This document shows positions 55,701 through 64,000 of a stretch of DNA of 64,000 bases, piece after piece. A program made the position numbers and the translations under genes. Each line of letters opens with the position of its first letter. The stretch's first letter is position 1. Origin of the DNA: Tabrizicola caldifontis (GTDB taxonomy: Bacteria; Pseudomonadota; Alphaproteobacteria; Rhodobacterales; Rhodobacteraceae); NCBI RefSeq assembly GCF_004762095.1, contig NZ_SIJH01000003.1:170098-234097 (forward strand), given 5' to 3'. Under the pieces are notes generated by a model. It was not told the DNA's origin and searched no databases. It worked only from the letters and a program-made list of their open reading frames with translations.

Positions 55701-56244
55701 GCGCAAGGGTGTCGAGACGCTTGCCGAAGTCACGGCCAAGGCCGAACGCGGCCCCTGCATCGCCAGGCTGGCCGGGTCGGTCTCGGCACGTCAGGAACGC
55801 AAGTCGGCGCGCGGCAACCGCTTTGCATTCGTGCAGCTTTCCGATCCGACCGGGCTTTACGAGGTCACCTGCTTCTCCGAAGTGCTGGAGGCCTCGCGCG
55901 ATCTTCTGGAACCGGGGCAGAACGTCGTGCTGACGGTAAAGGCCGAACTGGAAGGCGAGACGCTGAAGATTCTTGCCCAGTCCGTTGCGCCCATCGACAG
56001 CGTGGCCGCCACCGCCGGCGCACAGGATCTTCGCATCCACCTGGCCCGGCCAGAGGCCGTGCCATCGCTCGCCTCGCTCCTGGCAAGGGTGGAAGGCAGG
56101 TCGCGTGCGCAGATCACGCTTTGCATCACCGACGCCGAGGGACGCGAGGTGGATGTGACCCTGCCCGACACCTATCCGGTAACCCCGCAGATCAAGGGGG
56201 CGATCAAGGCGATCCAGGGCATTCTTGCCGTCGAGGAAGTCTGA
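52798..56244 (+). CDS. dnaE: DnaE, DNA polymerase III alpha subunit
   Basis: A 1148-residue replicative polymerase. The N-terminal PHP domain begins at [13 protein letters not shown] (residues 9-21). The catalytic palm has PDFDIDFC at 408-415 with Asp411 and Asp413. A helix-hairpin-helix region and a C-terminal OB-fold segment ([11 protein letters not shown]) follow. The length matches the family. It acts in chromosome replication with the beta clamp and epsilon. Confidence 0.95.
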   Translation: MPGATPRFIHLRTHTEHSLLEGAVPVKKLVGLCTAQGMPAVAVTDTNNMFAALEFSVTAMGAGVQPIIGCQISVAHDPAQPGEKPRPPAPVVLLAQNEQGYLNLMALNTRLYIDGAMTGAANLPQVTFDELARHSEGLICLSGGPEGPLGRFHAAGQQAKARAVLERLAAIYPDRLYVELQRHPGPGGALPEAEALAERGAVEVAYDMGLPLVATNDVYFPKPDMYEAHDALICIAEGAYVDQSQPRRRLTPQHYFKSEAEMVALFADLPEALDNTVEIARRCAYAAAKRKPILPRFADDEVQELRRQANEGLQKRLAVIPHSATPEEYQARLDFELGIIEKMGFPGYFLIVSDFIKWAKDHGIPVGPGRGSGAGSLVAYALTITDLDPLRYQLLFERFLNPERVSMPDFDIDFCMDRREEVIAYVQQKYGRDRVAQIITFGALLSKAAVRDVGRVLQLSYGQVDKLSKMIPVEGVKPVSVTKALADEPRLREAAKEEVVGRLLDYAAKIEGLYRNASTHAAGVVIGDRPLDQLVPLYRDPRSDMPATQFNMKWVEAAGLVKFDFLGLKTLTVIQNAMDLLKLRGIEFDINLIPLDDKATFELYASARTVAVFQVESSGMMDALRRMKPTCIEDIVALVALYRPGPMENIPVYCEVKNGLREIESIHPTIDHILKETQGIIVYQEQVMQIAQVMAGYSLGGADLLRRAMGKKIPEEMAKERPKFIEGCAKTHGIDAKKAGEVFDLLEKFANYGFNKSHAAAYAVVSYQTAYLKANYPAEFMAAVMNCDIHLTDKLAIYKREVDKLGIRTVAPCVNASLATFTVRDGAIVYGLGALKNVGVEAMDLIVKARGDRPFASLFDFARRVDLKRIGKRPLEMLARAGCFDALDRNRARVFEALDALVAYSAAIHEAAASSQVSLFGSAGADIPEPRLPFRDDWLPTERLAQEHQAVGFYLSGHPLDDYISALKRKGVETLAEVTAKAERGPCIARLAGSVSARQERKSARGNRFAFVQLSDPTGLYEVTCFSEVLEASRDLLEPGQNVVLTVKAELEGETLKILAQSVAPIDSVAATAGAQDLRIHLARPEAVPSLASLLARVEGRSRAQITLCITDAEGREVDVTLPDTYPVTPQIKGAIKAIQGILAVEEV

Positions 56245-56354
56245 TCGGCCGGAAACGGGTTCGCCATGCGGCCGATCGTCCGAAGCCAGAACCGGCAATG
56301 GCCCGCTTCACAGCATCGGGCACCTCATCTAGTCTGCGCGCCGAAGGGGGATCT

Positions 56355-59300
56355 ATGGCCTGGGAATTCTGGATCGACCGCGGCGGCACCTTCACGGATG
56401 TCGTCGCCAGGCGCCCGGACGGCGTGCTTGTGACGGCCAAACTCCTGTCGGAGAACCCAGAGCGCTATCGCGATGCCGCCATCCAGGGCATCCGCGATTG
56501 TCTGGGCCTGACGGCAGGCCAGCCCATTCCCGATGGCGCAATCGCTGCGGTCAAGATGGGGACGACGGTTGCAACGAATGCCCTTCTGGAACGCAAGGGC
56601 GAAAGGGTGCTTCTTCTGGTCACTCAGGGCCTTGCAGACATCCTGCGGATCGGCACGCAGGCGCGCCCCGATCTCTTTGCGCTCGACATCCGCCGTCCCG
56701 AACTGCTTTATGAGCGGGTGGCCGAAATCCCCGGACGCCTTGATGCAGAGGGCCGCGAGATCCATCCACTGGACGAGGCCGTCGCACTTGCAGCCCTAAG
56801 ACAGGCGCATGCCGACGGCATCCGCGCCGTAGCGATTGCCCTCATGCATGGCCATACCAATCCCGCGCATGAGACCCGCCTGGGCGAACTTGCCCGTCAG
56901 GTGGGCTTCACCCAGATCTCGCTTTCGCATCGGGTAAGCCGGCTTGCGAAGATCGTTCCCCGTGGCGATACCACCGTGGTGGATGCCTATCTCTCTCCGC
57001 TTCTGCGGCGCTATGTGGCCCAGGTGGAAGAGGCTCTCGACATCGGGCGGGCCACTGGGCGGCTGCTTTTCATGCAGTCGAACGGCGGGCTGACCGAGGC
57101 GCACCGCTTCCAGGGCAAGGATGCCATCCTTTCGGGGCCGGCAGGCGGCATCGTCGGAATGGTGCAGACCGCGCGCGCGGCCGGGTTCGACCGGCTGATC
57201 GGCTTCGACATGGGCGGAACATCGACGGATGTCAGCCATTACGCAGGTGTATATGAACGATCGTTCGAAACAGAGGTCGCTGGCGTGCGGATGCGCGCCC
57301 CGATGATGGACATCCACACGGTCGCGGCAGGGGGAGGCTCGATCTGTTCGTTCCGTGACGGGCGTTTCCAGGTCGGGCCGGAAAGCGCTGGGGCCGACCC
57401 CGGCCCAGCCTGCTACCGTCGCGGCGGACCACTGACGATCACCGACTGCAACGTGATGCTGGGGCGCCTGTCCCCGGATCATTTCCCTGCCGTCTTCGGC
57501 CCCGAGGGCAACCTTCCACTGGATGCAGAGGTGGTTCGGCGCAAGTTCGCAGCCCTGGCCGCCGAGATCGCCGCCGTCACGGGGCGTCTTGACCCGCCCG
57601 AGGTGGTGGCCGAGGGGTTCCTGCGCATCGCCATCGACAACATGGCCAATGCGATCCGGAAGATCTCGGTCCAGCGTGGCCATGATGTCACCGGCTACAC
57701 CCTTCAATGCTTCGGGGGAGCCGGCGGTCAGCATGCCTGCGCCGTGGCCGATGCCCTTGGCATGCGGACGGTATTCCTGCACCCCTTCGCGGGGGTTCTG
57801 TCCGCCTTCGGCATGGGGCTTGCCGACCTGCGGGCCCTTCGCGAGGCCCAGTTCGACGCGCCGCTGTCGGAACTTTCCGAAGCGGATCGGCGGATCGCAA
57901 CCTTGGCAGCGGAAGCTGCGGCCGAGCTTGCCGAGCAGGGCGTGCCGAACCCGAAACTGACGCGCACCGCCTATCTGCGTTACGAGGGGTCGCACCAGTC
58001 GCTGCCGGTGCCCTTCGGAACTGCGGCCGAAATGGCAGCGGCATTCACCGCGGCCCACCGGGCGCGCTTCGGGTTCACGATGCCGGGGCGGGCGGTCCTG
58101 TTCGAGATGCTGGCGGTCGAGGCCGAGGGCGGCGGTGCCGGGCTTGCCGGCGTGCAGACCGGCACGGATGCGGGCAGGCCTGCGGCGACCCTGCGGCTGT
58201 GGGCCGGTGGCTGGCGCGAGGTGCCCCTGTTCCGGCGCGAAGCCTGCGGGACCGACACCCGGATCGTCGGCCCGGCGGTCATTTCCGAGCCCACCGGCAC
58301 GATCATCGTCGAACCGGGCTGGGAGGCACAGGTCGATGCGCAGGCCAATCTCGTTCTGCGGCGGATCACTGCCCTGGACCGCCCGGCAGCGGCAGGAACC
58401 CAGGCAGACCCCGTGCTGCTGGAGGTGTTCAACAACCTTTTCATGTCGATTGCCGACCAGATGGGCGCGACACTGGCGAATACGGCATGGTCGGTCAACA
58501 TCAAGGAAAGGCTGGATTTTTCCTGTGCCATCTTTGACGCGGCCGGGGATCTTGTCGCCAATGCGCCCCATGTCCCGGTGCATCTGGGCAGCATGTCGCA
58601 CGCAGTGAAGACGGTGATCGCTGCGGTCGGGGCAACGGCTCGCGAGGGCGACGCCTGGATGCTGAACTCTCCATGGAACGGGGGAACGCATCTGCCGGAT
58701 GTCACAGTCATCACGCCGGTCTTTGTCGGGGGCAAGGCCACCTTCTGGCTTGGCTCGCGCGGGCATCACGCGGATATCGGCGGCCGTACCCCGGGATCCG
58801 GCCCGCCGGATAGCCGGACGATCGACGAGGAAGGGGTGGTGATCGACCTGTTCCACCTTGTCGAGGCGGGCCGCCTGCGCGAGGATGAAACCCGTGCGCT
58901 GCTTTCCGGCGGTCGCTGGCCGTGCAGATCCATCGACCAGAACATGGCCGACCTTGCGGCGCAGGTCGCCGCGAACGAGACCGGCCGGCGCGAATTGCTT
59001 CGGGTCGTCGCAGCACACGGGGCAGAGGTGGTTGCGGCCTACATGGCCCATGTGCAGAAGAACGCCGAGGAAAGCGTGCGCGCCGTCATCGACCGGCTGA
59101 ACGATGGGGCGTTCACGTATGAGATGGATATCGGAACGATCATTCGTGTCAGTGTCCGGGTGGATCGGCGGAACCGGTCGGCCATCATCGACTTTTCCGG
59201 CACCAGCCCGCAGCATTCCGGCAACTACAATGCGCCGCAAGCCGTCACCCGTGCAGTCGTGCTCTACGTGTTCCGCACGCTGGTCGGAAAGGCGATTCCC

Positions 59301-59921
59301 CTGAACGAGGGTTGCCTGAAGCCGCTGACGATCATCGTGCCCGAAGGCAGCCTTCTGAACCCCCGCCCGCCCGCCGCGGTGATCGCTGGCAATACCGAGG
59401 TCAGCCAATCGGCCTGCAACGCGCTTTACGGTGCGCTGGGTGTGGTCGCCGCGGCGCAGGGCACGATGAACAACTTCATCTGGGGCAACGCGCAGTTCCA
59501 GAACTATGAAACGATTGCAGGCGGCACCGGGGCGGGCCCCGGCTTCGACGGCTGCGACGCGGTGCAAAGCCACATGACCAACACCCGGATGACAGACCCC
59601 GAGGTGCTGGAGCAGCGTTTTCCCGTGCGGCTGGAGGAATTCTCGATCCGGCGGGGCTCGGGCGGCGCGGGGAGATGGCGCGGCGGAGACGGCGCGGTGC
59701 GGCGGTTGCGCTTCCTTGCCCCGGTCACGGTGACCACGCTTTGCGGCAGCCGTCGTGTTCCGCCCTTCGGCATGCAGGGGGGCCGCCCTGGCGCAGTGGG
59801 CGAGAACCTGGTGCACTGGCCGGACGGGCGGGTCGAACGGCTGGAGGGCAACGACGAACGCGACCTGCCTCCGGGCGCCGTGTTCGAGATGCGAACCCCC
59901 GGAGGTGGCGGCTGGGGTTGA
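56355..59921 (+). CDS. Fused hydantoinase/5-oxoprolinase (HyuA-HyuB)
   Basis: A 1188-residue protein joining HyuA (about 1-670) and HyuB (about 690-1188), the arrangement of ATP-dependent 5-oxoprolinases. ATP motifs are DRGGTFTD at residues 8-15 and [10 protein letters not shown] near 285. It should hydrolyse 5-oxoproline or a hydantoin using ATP. The ATG at 56355 has GGGGG upstream; a longer frame running back into dnaE is not used. The C-terminal PGGGGWG is typical of HyuB. Confidence 0.9.
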   Translation: MAWEFWIDRGGTFTDVVARRPDGVLVTAKLLSENPERYRDAAIQGIRDCLGLTAGQPIPDGAIAAVKMGTTVATNALLERKGERVLLLVTQGLADILRIGTQARPDLFALDIRRPELLYERVAEIPGRLDAEGREIHPLDEAVALAALRQAHADGIRAVAIALMHGHTNPAHETRLGELARQVGFTQISLSHRVSRLAKIVPRGDTTVVDAYLSPLLRRYVAQVEEALDIGRATGRLLFMQSNGGLTEAHRFQGKDAILSGPAGGIVGMVQTARAAGFDRLIGFDMGGTSTDVSHYAGVYERSFETEVAGVRMRAPMMDIHTVAAGGGSICSFRDGRFQVGPESAGADPGPACYRRGGPLTITDCNVMLGRLSPDHFPAVFGPEGNLPLDAEVVRRKFAALAAEIAAVTGRLDPPEVVAEGFLRIAIDNMANAIRKISVQRGHDVTGYTLQCFGGAGGQHACAVADALGMRTVFLHPFAGVLSAFGMGLADLRALREAQFDAPLSELSEADRRIATLAAEAAAELAEQGVPNPKLTRTAYLRYEGSHQSLPVPFGTAAEMAAAFTAAHRARFGFTMPGRAVLFEMLAVEAEGGGAGLAGVQTGTDAGRPAATLRLWAGGWREVPLFRREACGTDTRIVGPAVISEPTGTIIVEPGWEAQVDAQANLVLRRITALDRPAAAGTQADPVLLEVFNNLFMSIADQMGATLANTAWSVNIKERLDFSCAIFDAAGDLVANAPHVPVHLGSMSHAVKTVIAAVGATAREGDAWMLNSPWNGGTHLPDVTVITPVFVGGKATFWLGSRGHHADIGGRTPGSGPPDSRTIDEEGVVIDLFHLVEAGRLREDETRALLSGGRWPCRSIDQNMADLAAQVAANETGRRELLRVVAAHGAEVVAAYMAHVQKNAEESVRAVIDRLNDGAFTYEMDIGTIIRVSVRVDRRNRSAIIDFSGTSPQHSGNYNAPQAVTRAVVLYVFRTLVGKAIPLNEGCLKPLTIIVPEGSLLNPRPPAAVIAGNTEVSQSACNALYGALGVVAAAQGTMNNFIWGNAQFQNYETIAGGTGAGPGFDGCDAVQSHMTNTRMTDPEVLEQRFPVRLEEFSIRRGSGGAGRWRGGDGAVRRLRFLAPVTVTTLCGSRRVPPFGMQGGRPGAVGENLVHWPDGRVERLEGNDERDLPPGAVFEMRTPGGGGWG

Positions 59922-59984
59922 CCTGCGTCATTGCGCCGTGACCTGCATATGCCCATGTCAGGCGTCCAGCGGATGGAGGGCAGG

Positions 59985-60668
59985 ATGCTGAACGCGAAGT
60001 CATTGCTTGATTCCCTTCTGGCCGGCGTGAACCAGACAGCCGGGGGCCAGGGTGCCAGGGGTCTTGCCGACAAGGCAAAGGAGGCCTGGAACAACCAGTC
60101 GGCCCTTGGCAAGGGCGCGATTGCCGGGGGCCTGCTTGGGGTCTTGCTCACCTCGGGCGGGCGGCGGTTGCTGGGCACGGGGCTGAAGATCGGCGGCATG
60201 GCTGCGATCGGCGGTCTGGCCTACAAGGCCTATGAGGACTGGAAAAAGGACCAGGGGGCTACAGCCCTGCCCCCACCGGAGCAGACGGATTTTCTGCCGT
60301 CCGACGCCGCGCGTGCCGACGAGATGGCGACGCATCTCTTGCAGGCGATGATCGCGGCCGCGAAGGCTGACGGCCATGTGACAGCGGAAGAGCGGGCAAG
60401 GATCGACGCGCAGCTGGAAAACCTCGGACTGGAGGGCGAAGCTGCGGCGCTGATCGCGGCGGAACTTGACGCGCCACTGGATGTGGGCCGGATCGCCGCG
60501 CTTGCCACCAGCGAGGCCGAGGCGGCACAGATCTATGCTGCCTCTCTTCTGGCCGTGGACCCGGAGGCGCCGGCCGAAAAGGGCTATCTGGCGATGCTGG
60601 CCGCGCGACTGAAGCTTGACCCTGCGCTGGTCGAACGGCTGCATGTCCAGGCGGCGCGGGTGGAATGA
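59985..60668 (+). CDS. DUF533/TerB-like protein
   Basis: A 227-residue protein. An N-terminal glycine-rich hydrophobic stretch (GAIAGGLLGVLLTSGGRRLL) precedes an acidic helical TerB-like domain. This layout matches DUF533/YebE-type proteins; function unknown. ATG 59985 (MLNAKSLLDSLL) has GGAGGG upstream and is preferred over an earlier ATG at 59931. Confidence 0.8.
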   Translation: MLNAKSLLDSLLAGVNQTAGGQGARGLADKAKEAWNNQSALGKGAIAGGLLGVLLTSGGRRLLGTGLKIGGMAAIGGLAYKAYEDWKKDQGATALPPPEQTDFLPSDAARADEMATHLLQAMIAAAKADGHVTAEERARIDAQLENLGLEGEAAALIAAELDAPLDVGRIAALATSEAEAAQIYAASLLAVDPEAPAEKGYLAMLAARLKLDPALVERLHVQAARVE

Positions 60669-60737
60669 TCCGGCCAGCAGGCCGCGTTCGTCACGGTGGG
60701 GCCAGGGAAGACCGCCGCAACGCTGGATGAGCGGGCG

Positions 60738-61547
60738 CTAGGGCCTGACGCCGCCTGTTGCCTCGGTGACCCGGTCGGCAGCGGCCATGACAAGGGCGCC
60801 AATCCGTACAGCGTCAGACAGACCCACCCGGAAGGCCGGGCCCGATACCGAAAGGCCCGCCACGGGTTCCCCGTACGCATTGAAGATCGGGGCCGCGATG
60901 CAGCGCATGCCTTCGGCGCGTTCCTGATCGTCAATGGCAAATCCGCGCTCGCGCGTGCGGGCAAGATCACGCATCAGCGCCGTTTCGCTGGTGATGGTCA
61001 GGGTCGTGAATTTTTGCAGGCCTTGCCTCAGGATGATCGACTGCACCCGGTCCTCTGGATACCAGGCCAGAAGCGCCTTGCCGATGCCGCTGGAATGCAT
61101 CGGACCCTTGGTGCCGGGCGGGAAGAAGGCGCGGATCGCCTCGTGCGTTTCGACCTGCGCAAGGAACAGCACCTCGCCCCGCACTTCCACCCCGAGATTT
61201 GCCGTCTCGCCGGTTTCGCGCATCAGCGCATCCATCGGCTGACGCGCCCGTTCCACGACCTTGGTCCGCCTCAGGAAGGCGGTCCCGATCCGGAAGGCGC
61301 CTGACCCGATGTGCCAGAGCTGGCCCGGCTCCTCGACCTCGACCATGCCGTGGGCCTGCAAGGTCTGCATGGCGCGAAAGGTGGTGGCCACGGCCTGGCC
61401 GGTTTCCTCTGCGAGGTCCGAAAGGGTGCGGCCCGGCGAGCGGGCGAGATGCTCCAGAATGTGCAGCGCCCGGTCCAGCGCCTGCACGGTGTTCTGGTCG
61501 GTCTTGTCGTGAAAAGCCTTCGGCCGGCCACGCGCCTTCTGCGCCAT
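60738..61547 (-). CDS. bhcR: BhcR, IclR-family regulator of the beta-hydroxyaspartate cycle
   Basis: A 269-residue IclR-family protein. The N-terminal winged helix (about residues 24-75) includes ALDRALHILEHLARS. The C-terminal effector domain has GMRCIAAPIFNAYGEPVAGLSVSG. It diverges from bhcA, as in Paracoccus denitrificans, where BhcR senses glyoxylate and controls the bhc genes. The identification rests on gene order plus family. ATG 61547 is chosen. Confidence 0.85.
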   Translation of the reverse strand: MAQKARGRPKAFHDKTDQNTVQALDRALHILEHLARSPGRTLSDLAEETGQAVATTFRAMQTLQAHGMVEVEEPGQLWHIGSGAFRIGTAFLRRTKVVERARQPMDALMRETGETANLGVEVRGEVLFLAQVETHEAIRAFFPPGTKGPMHSSGIGKALLAWYPEDRVQSIILRQGLQKFTTLTITSETALMRDLARTRERGFAIDDQERAEGMRCIAAPIFNAYGEPVAGLSVSGPAFRVGLSDAVRIGALVMAAADRVTEATGGVRP

Positions 61548-61608
61548 GTGCCTGATCCTTTCCCGGTGAAAAATCACAAGTGTCTGTAGCACATGCAAAA
61601 TAGCCCAG

Positions 61609-61633
61609 ATTTCATGAAATGAAAAATCATTTC
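61609..61633. promoter_or_regulatory. Candidate BhcR operator
   Basis: Overlapping palindromes lie in an AT-rich island between bhcR and bhcA. ATTTCATGAAAT (61609-61620) is a perfect palindrome, and GAAATGA-AAAA-TCATTTC (61616-61633) is a perfect inverted repeat. Confidence 0.65.
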
Positions 61634-61698
61634 GAAAAAAATTGTCCTGCAATGGCCGCCGGCGTAGGGTCAAACCATCGCTCAAGGGAGAACCCCAG

Positions 61699-62889
61699 AT
61701 GTCATTCCAGAACCCGGTCTTCATTCCCGGCCCGACGAATATTCCCGACAGCATCCGCAAGGCCTGCGACATGCCCACGCTTGACCACCGCAGCCCTGCC
61801 TTCGCACGGCTGTTCCGTCCGGCGGTCGAGGGCGTGCGGCGCGTGCTGAAGATGGCAGAGGGCGAGGTGGTCCTGATCCCCTCCACCGGGACCGGCGGCT
61901 GGGAGGCGGCGATCAGCAACACGCTTTCAGCTGGCGACACGGTGCTTGCGGCGCGATTCGGCATGTTCAGCCACCGCTGGATCGACCTTTGCCAACGCCA
62001 TGGGCTGAACGTGCGGGTCATCGACAGCCCGTGGGGCGAAGGCGCCCCGCTGGCCGCCATCGAGGCCGCGCTGCGGGCAGATGCGGAAGGCACGATCAAG
62101 GCGGTCCTGGCCACCCACAACGAAACGGCGACGGGCGTGAAATCCGACATCGCCGGCATCCGCCGGGCGCTGGATGCTGCGGGTCACCCGGCCATGCTGT
62201 TCGTGGACGGGGTGTCCTCCATCGCCTCGATGCCGTTCGACTTTGCCGAGTGGGGCGTCGATATCGCCGTGGCGGGCAGCCAGAAGGGGTTCATGCTTCC
62301 TGCGGGTCTGGCGATCATCGGCATATCGCCCAAGGCCATCGCTGCGACCAAGACGGCACGCCTGCCGCGGACCTTCTTCGACTTCGGCGACATGCTGACA
62401 TCCTATGCGGGGGGTGGCTATCCCTACACGCCGGCAGTCGGGCTGATCGCCGGCCTGGCCCATGCGATCGACCTGCTCGAGGCCGAAGGGCTGGACAACG
62501 TCCATGCCCGCCACACCCGCCTTGCCGAAGGCGTGCGCCGCGCGGTTCTGGCCTGGGGCATGACACCCTTTGCCGCCTCGCCGGATCTTTATTCCGACAC
62601 CGTGACTGCAGTCAGGGTGCCGCCGGGATGCAACGGCACCGAGCTCGTTCAGCTTGCCGCGGCGAAATACGGCGTGGCCTTCGGCGTCGGTCTGGGCGAG
62701 GTGGCCGGAAAGGTGTTTCGCATCGGACATCTGGGAATGCTGACGGAGGCGATGGTGCTGTCAGGCCTTGCCGTGGCCGAGATGTGCATGGCCGATCTGG
62801 GCTGGCCGGTGAAGCTGGGGTCGGGCGTTGCTGCGGCGCAGGAGTTCTATCGCGGCAGCGTACCCGCACTGGCACTGGCGGCGGAGTAG
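61699..62889 (+). CDS. bhcA: BhcA, L-aspartate:glyoxylate aminotransferase
   Basis: A 396-residue class V aminotransferase. It starts with PVFIPGPTNIPDSIRKA and DHRSPAFARL, and the PLP lysine is Lys196 in AGSQKGFMLP. The N terminus and STGTGGWE, ATHNETATGVKSD and VDGVSSI segments closely match BhcA of Paracoccus denitrificans (as I recall it). In the beta-hydroxyaspartate cycle it makes glycine from glyoxylate using aspartate. ATG at 61699 has an AGGGAG site. bhcB follows 13 bases later. Confidence 0.93.
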   Translation: MSFQNPVFIPGPTNIPDSIRKACDMPTLDHRSPAFARLFRPAVEGVRRVLKMAEGEVVLIPSTGTGGWEAAISNTLSAGDTVLAARFGMFSHRWIDLCQRHGLNVRVIDSPWGEGAPLAAIEAALRADAEGTIKAVLATHNETATGVKSDIAGIRRALDAAGHPAMLFVDGVSSIASMPFDFAEWGVDIAVAGSQKGFMLPAGLAIIGISPKAIAATKTARLPRTFFDFGDMLTSYAGGGYPYTPAVGLIAGLAHAIDLLEAEGLDNVHARHTRLAEGVRRAVLAWGMTPFAASPDLYSDTVTAVRVPPGCNGTELVQLAAAKYGVAFGVGLGEVAGKVFRIGHLGMLTEAMVLSGLAVAEMCMADLGWPVKLGSGVAAAQEFYRGSVPALALAAE

Positions 62890-62902
62890 GACGGTGAAGG
62901 AC

Positions 62903-63901
62903 ATGGCCCTGATACGGCTGCCGGGCTTTGACGACGTTCTGGCCTCCCACGCCCGCATCGCGCCCCATGTTCACCGTACCCCGGTTCTGACCTGCAGCCA
63001 TTTCGCCGAGCTTTCGGGGTCAGAACTGTTTTTCAAGTGCGAGAACTTCCAGAAGGCCGGGGCCTTCAAGGTGCGCGGGGCGTGCAACGCCGTCTTCGGG
63101 CTGACCGCAGAACAGGCCCAGCGAGGGGTCTGCACCCACTCTTCGGGGAACCACGCGCTGTCGCTGTCCTATGCCGCGGCCCGCCGGGGTATCCCCTGCC
63201 CCGTCGTGATGCCCCGCACCGCGCCGCAGGCAAAGAAGGATGCCGTGCGCGGCTATGGCGGTATGATCACCGAATGCGAGCGCTCGACCAGCAGCCGCGA
63301 GGCGATCTTTGCCAAGGTTCAGGCGCAGACGGGTGCAGAATTCGTGCACCCCTACAACGACCCGCGCGTGATCGCCGGGCAGGCCACCTGTGCGCGCGAA
63401 CTTCTTGAACAGGTTGACGGGCTCGATGCCATCATCGCCCCCATAAGGGATGGCGGGATGGTCAGCAGCACCTGCCTTGCCGTGTCATCCATCGCCCCCG
63501 GCGTAGATATCTTTGCCGCAGAACCGAAGGATGCCGACGGCACCTTTCGTAGCTTCCGTACGGACCGGATTCACGCCGACGACGCGCCGGAAACCGTGGC
63601 TGACGGATTGAAGGTTCCGCTGAATGATCTGACCTGGCACTTCGTTTCCCGGCACGTCACGGACATCTTCACCGCAACCGAAGAGCAGATCATCGCGGCG
63701 ATGAAGCTGACCTGGAAGCGGATGAAGATCGTGCTGGAACCCTCCTGCGCCGTGCCGCTGGCCACCATCCTTGCCAACCCCGCGGCCTTCAGGGGACGCA
63801 GGGTGGGCGTCATCATCACCGGCGGCAATGTGGACCCCGACAAGCTGCCCTGGATGAAGGACCAGGGTCGGTTTGCATTTGGGGATTCCCGTTTGTCGTG
63901 A
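62903..63901 (+). CDS. bhcB: BhcB-like beta-hydroxyaspartate dehydratase, with altered glycine loop and altered end
   Basis: A 332-residue fold-type II PLP enzyme. Lys56 in FQKAGAFKVRGA is the PLP lysine, SSGNHA and TGGNVD are intact, and the position after bhcA fits BhcB. It should turn erythro-beta-hydroxyaspartate to iminosuccinate. The glycine loop that normally holds the PLP phosphate (GGGG-type) reads IRDGGMVSS at residues 181-189. The last residues after WMKDQ (GRFAFGDSRLS) do not look like the family, and a transposase begins 33 bases after the stop. The gene may be impaired. GTG at 62894 is an alternative start. Confidence 0.8.
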   Translation: MALIRLPGFDDVLASHARIAPHVHRTPVLTCSHFAELSGSELFFKCENFQKAGAFKVRGACNAVFGLTAEQAQRGVCTHSSGNHALSLSYAAARRGIPCPVVMPRTAPQAKKDAVRGYGGMITECERSTSSREAIFAKVQAQTGAEFVHPYNDPRVIAGQATCARELLEQVDGLDAIIAPIRDGGMVSSTCLAVSSIAPGVDIFAAEPKDADGTFRSFRTDRIHADDAPETVADGLKVPLNDLTWHFVSRHVTDIFTATEEQIIAAMKLTWKRMKIVLEPSCAVPLATILANPAAFRGRRVGVIITGGNVDPDKLPWMKDQGRFAFGDSRLS

Positions 63902-64000
63902 GTTCTGCTTCAAGATCGAAGACGGAGGCGATCTTGAGCCGGCGGACCTTGACCTACGCGCAGTGGGCGCGGATCGAGGGGCATCTTCCTGGGCGCGACG
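63862..64000. mobile_element. Left end of an IS5-type insertion sequence (extends beyond window)
   Basis: From about 63862 the sequence no longer fits bhcB and instead leads into a transposase start. The left boundary and terminal repeat cannot be fixed because the other end is not in view. Confidence 0.55.
63934..64000 (+). CDS. IS5-family transposase, N-terminal fragment (3' end outside window)
   Basis: TTG at 63934 has GGAGG 5 bases upstream. The 22 residues visible, including LTYAQWARIEGHLPGRD, match the start of IS5/IS427-type transposases (the 'QWARIEPLLPG' type). The frame runs to the window end. Confidence 0.7.
   Translation, partial: MSRRTLTYAQWARIEGHLPGRD

Noticed and set aside
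56796..59816. A long minus-strand open frame opposite the hydantoinase gene
   Set aside because: It runs opposite a complete HyuA-HyuB gene and has no recognisable motif.

Overview
The window is GC-rich and almost fully coding. It reads as chromosome of an alphaproteobacterium in the Rhodobacterales (Rhodobacter/Paracoccus-like). The signs are an aerobic (cob-type) cobalamin pathway, an XdhA/XdhB/XdhC set like that of Rhodobacter capsulatus, a Zur/ZnuABC locus and the start of a beta-hydroxyaspartate (bhc) cluster. No rRNA, tRNA or CRISPR array was seen. The only mobile-element gene is the start of a transposase at the right edge.

Layout. 1-1708: the end of a LysR regulator and an EamA transporter. 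1716-21115: the cobalamin block. It holds an APH-type kinase, cobF, a CbiM-like permease, cobA, cobB, cobM, cobE, cobL, cobK (opposite strand), cobJ, cobI, cobH, cobG, cobN, cobW, a DUF1636 ferredoxin-like protein, cobO and cobQ. Two cobalamin riboswitches on the minus strand lie upstream of the CbiM-like gene and of DUF1636-cobW-cobN. Most minus-strand genes overlap by 4 bases, so they are translationally coupled. 21166-25385: gluconate use (gluconokinase, SDR oxidoreductase, SMP-30 lactonase, 6-phosphogluconate dehydrogenase) with an apparently decayed LacI-type regulator. 25386-28411: zinc uptake (znuA divergent from zur-znuC-znuB, with a palindromic Zur-type box). 28497-36500: an unknown membrane-anchored protein, agmatinase, a phosphoribosyltransferase, an MBL hydrolase, a polyamine-type ABC importer and a divergent TetR regulator. 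36706-42343: a DMGDH/GcvT-type oxidoreductase, two tandem small membrane paralogues, a GH25 lipoprotein, an AhpD-like protein and a FAD oxidoreductase. 42448-51925: a BMP-type nucleoside importer joined to xdhCBA, a coherent purine uptake and oxidation unit. 52220-60668: a DUF2269 membrane protein, dnaE, a fused HyuA-HyuB hydantoinase/5-oxoprolinase and a DUF533 protein. 60738-64000: bhcR, bhcA and bhcB, then an IS5-type transposase start.

The most unusual signal is a family of dispersed palindromic elements. Each full copy is two inverted GC-rich half-palindromes of about 40 bases around an unconserved spacer. Full copies lie inside three coding genes (cobG, cobN, xdhC), where they keep the frame and add about 43-53 residues, and between genes of apparent operons (cobH/cobI and the two polyamine permeases). 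Three half copies also occur. A second repeat family of about 95 bases, with an AAATAT-CCC core, lies between cob genes. A third notable point is bhcB: the glycine loop expected to hold the PLP phosphate reads IRDGGMVSS, and the gene end appears to be replaced by an insertion sequence.

All calls come from reading translations and DNA by eye. Family names rest on recognised motifs, gene order and length, not on a database search.
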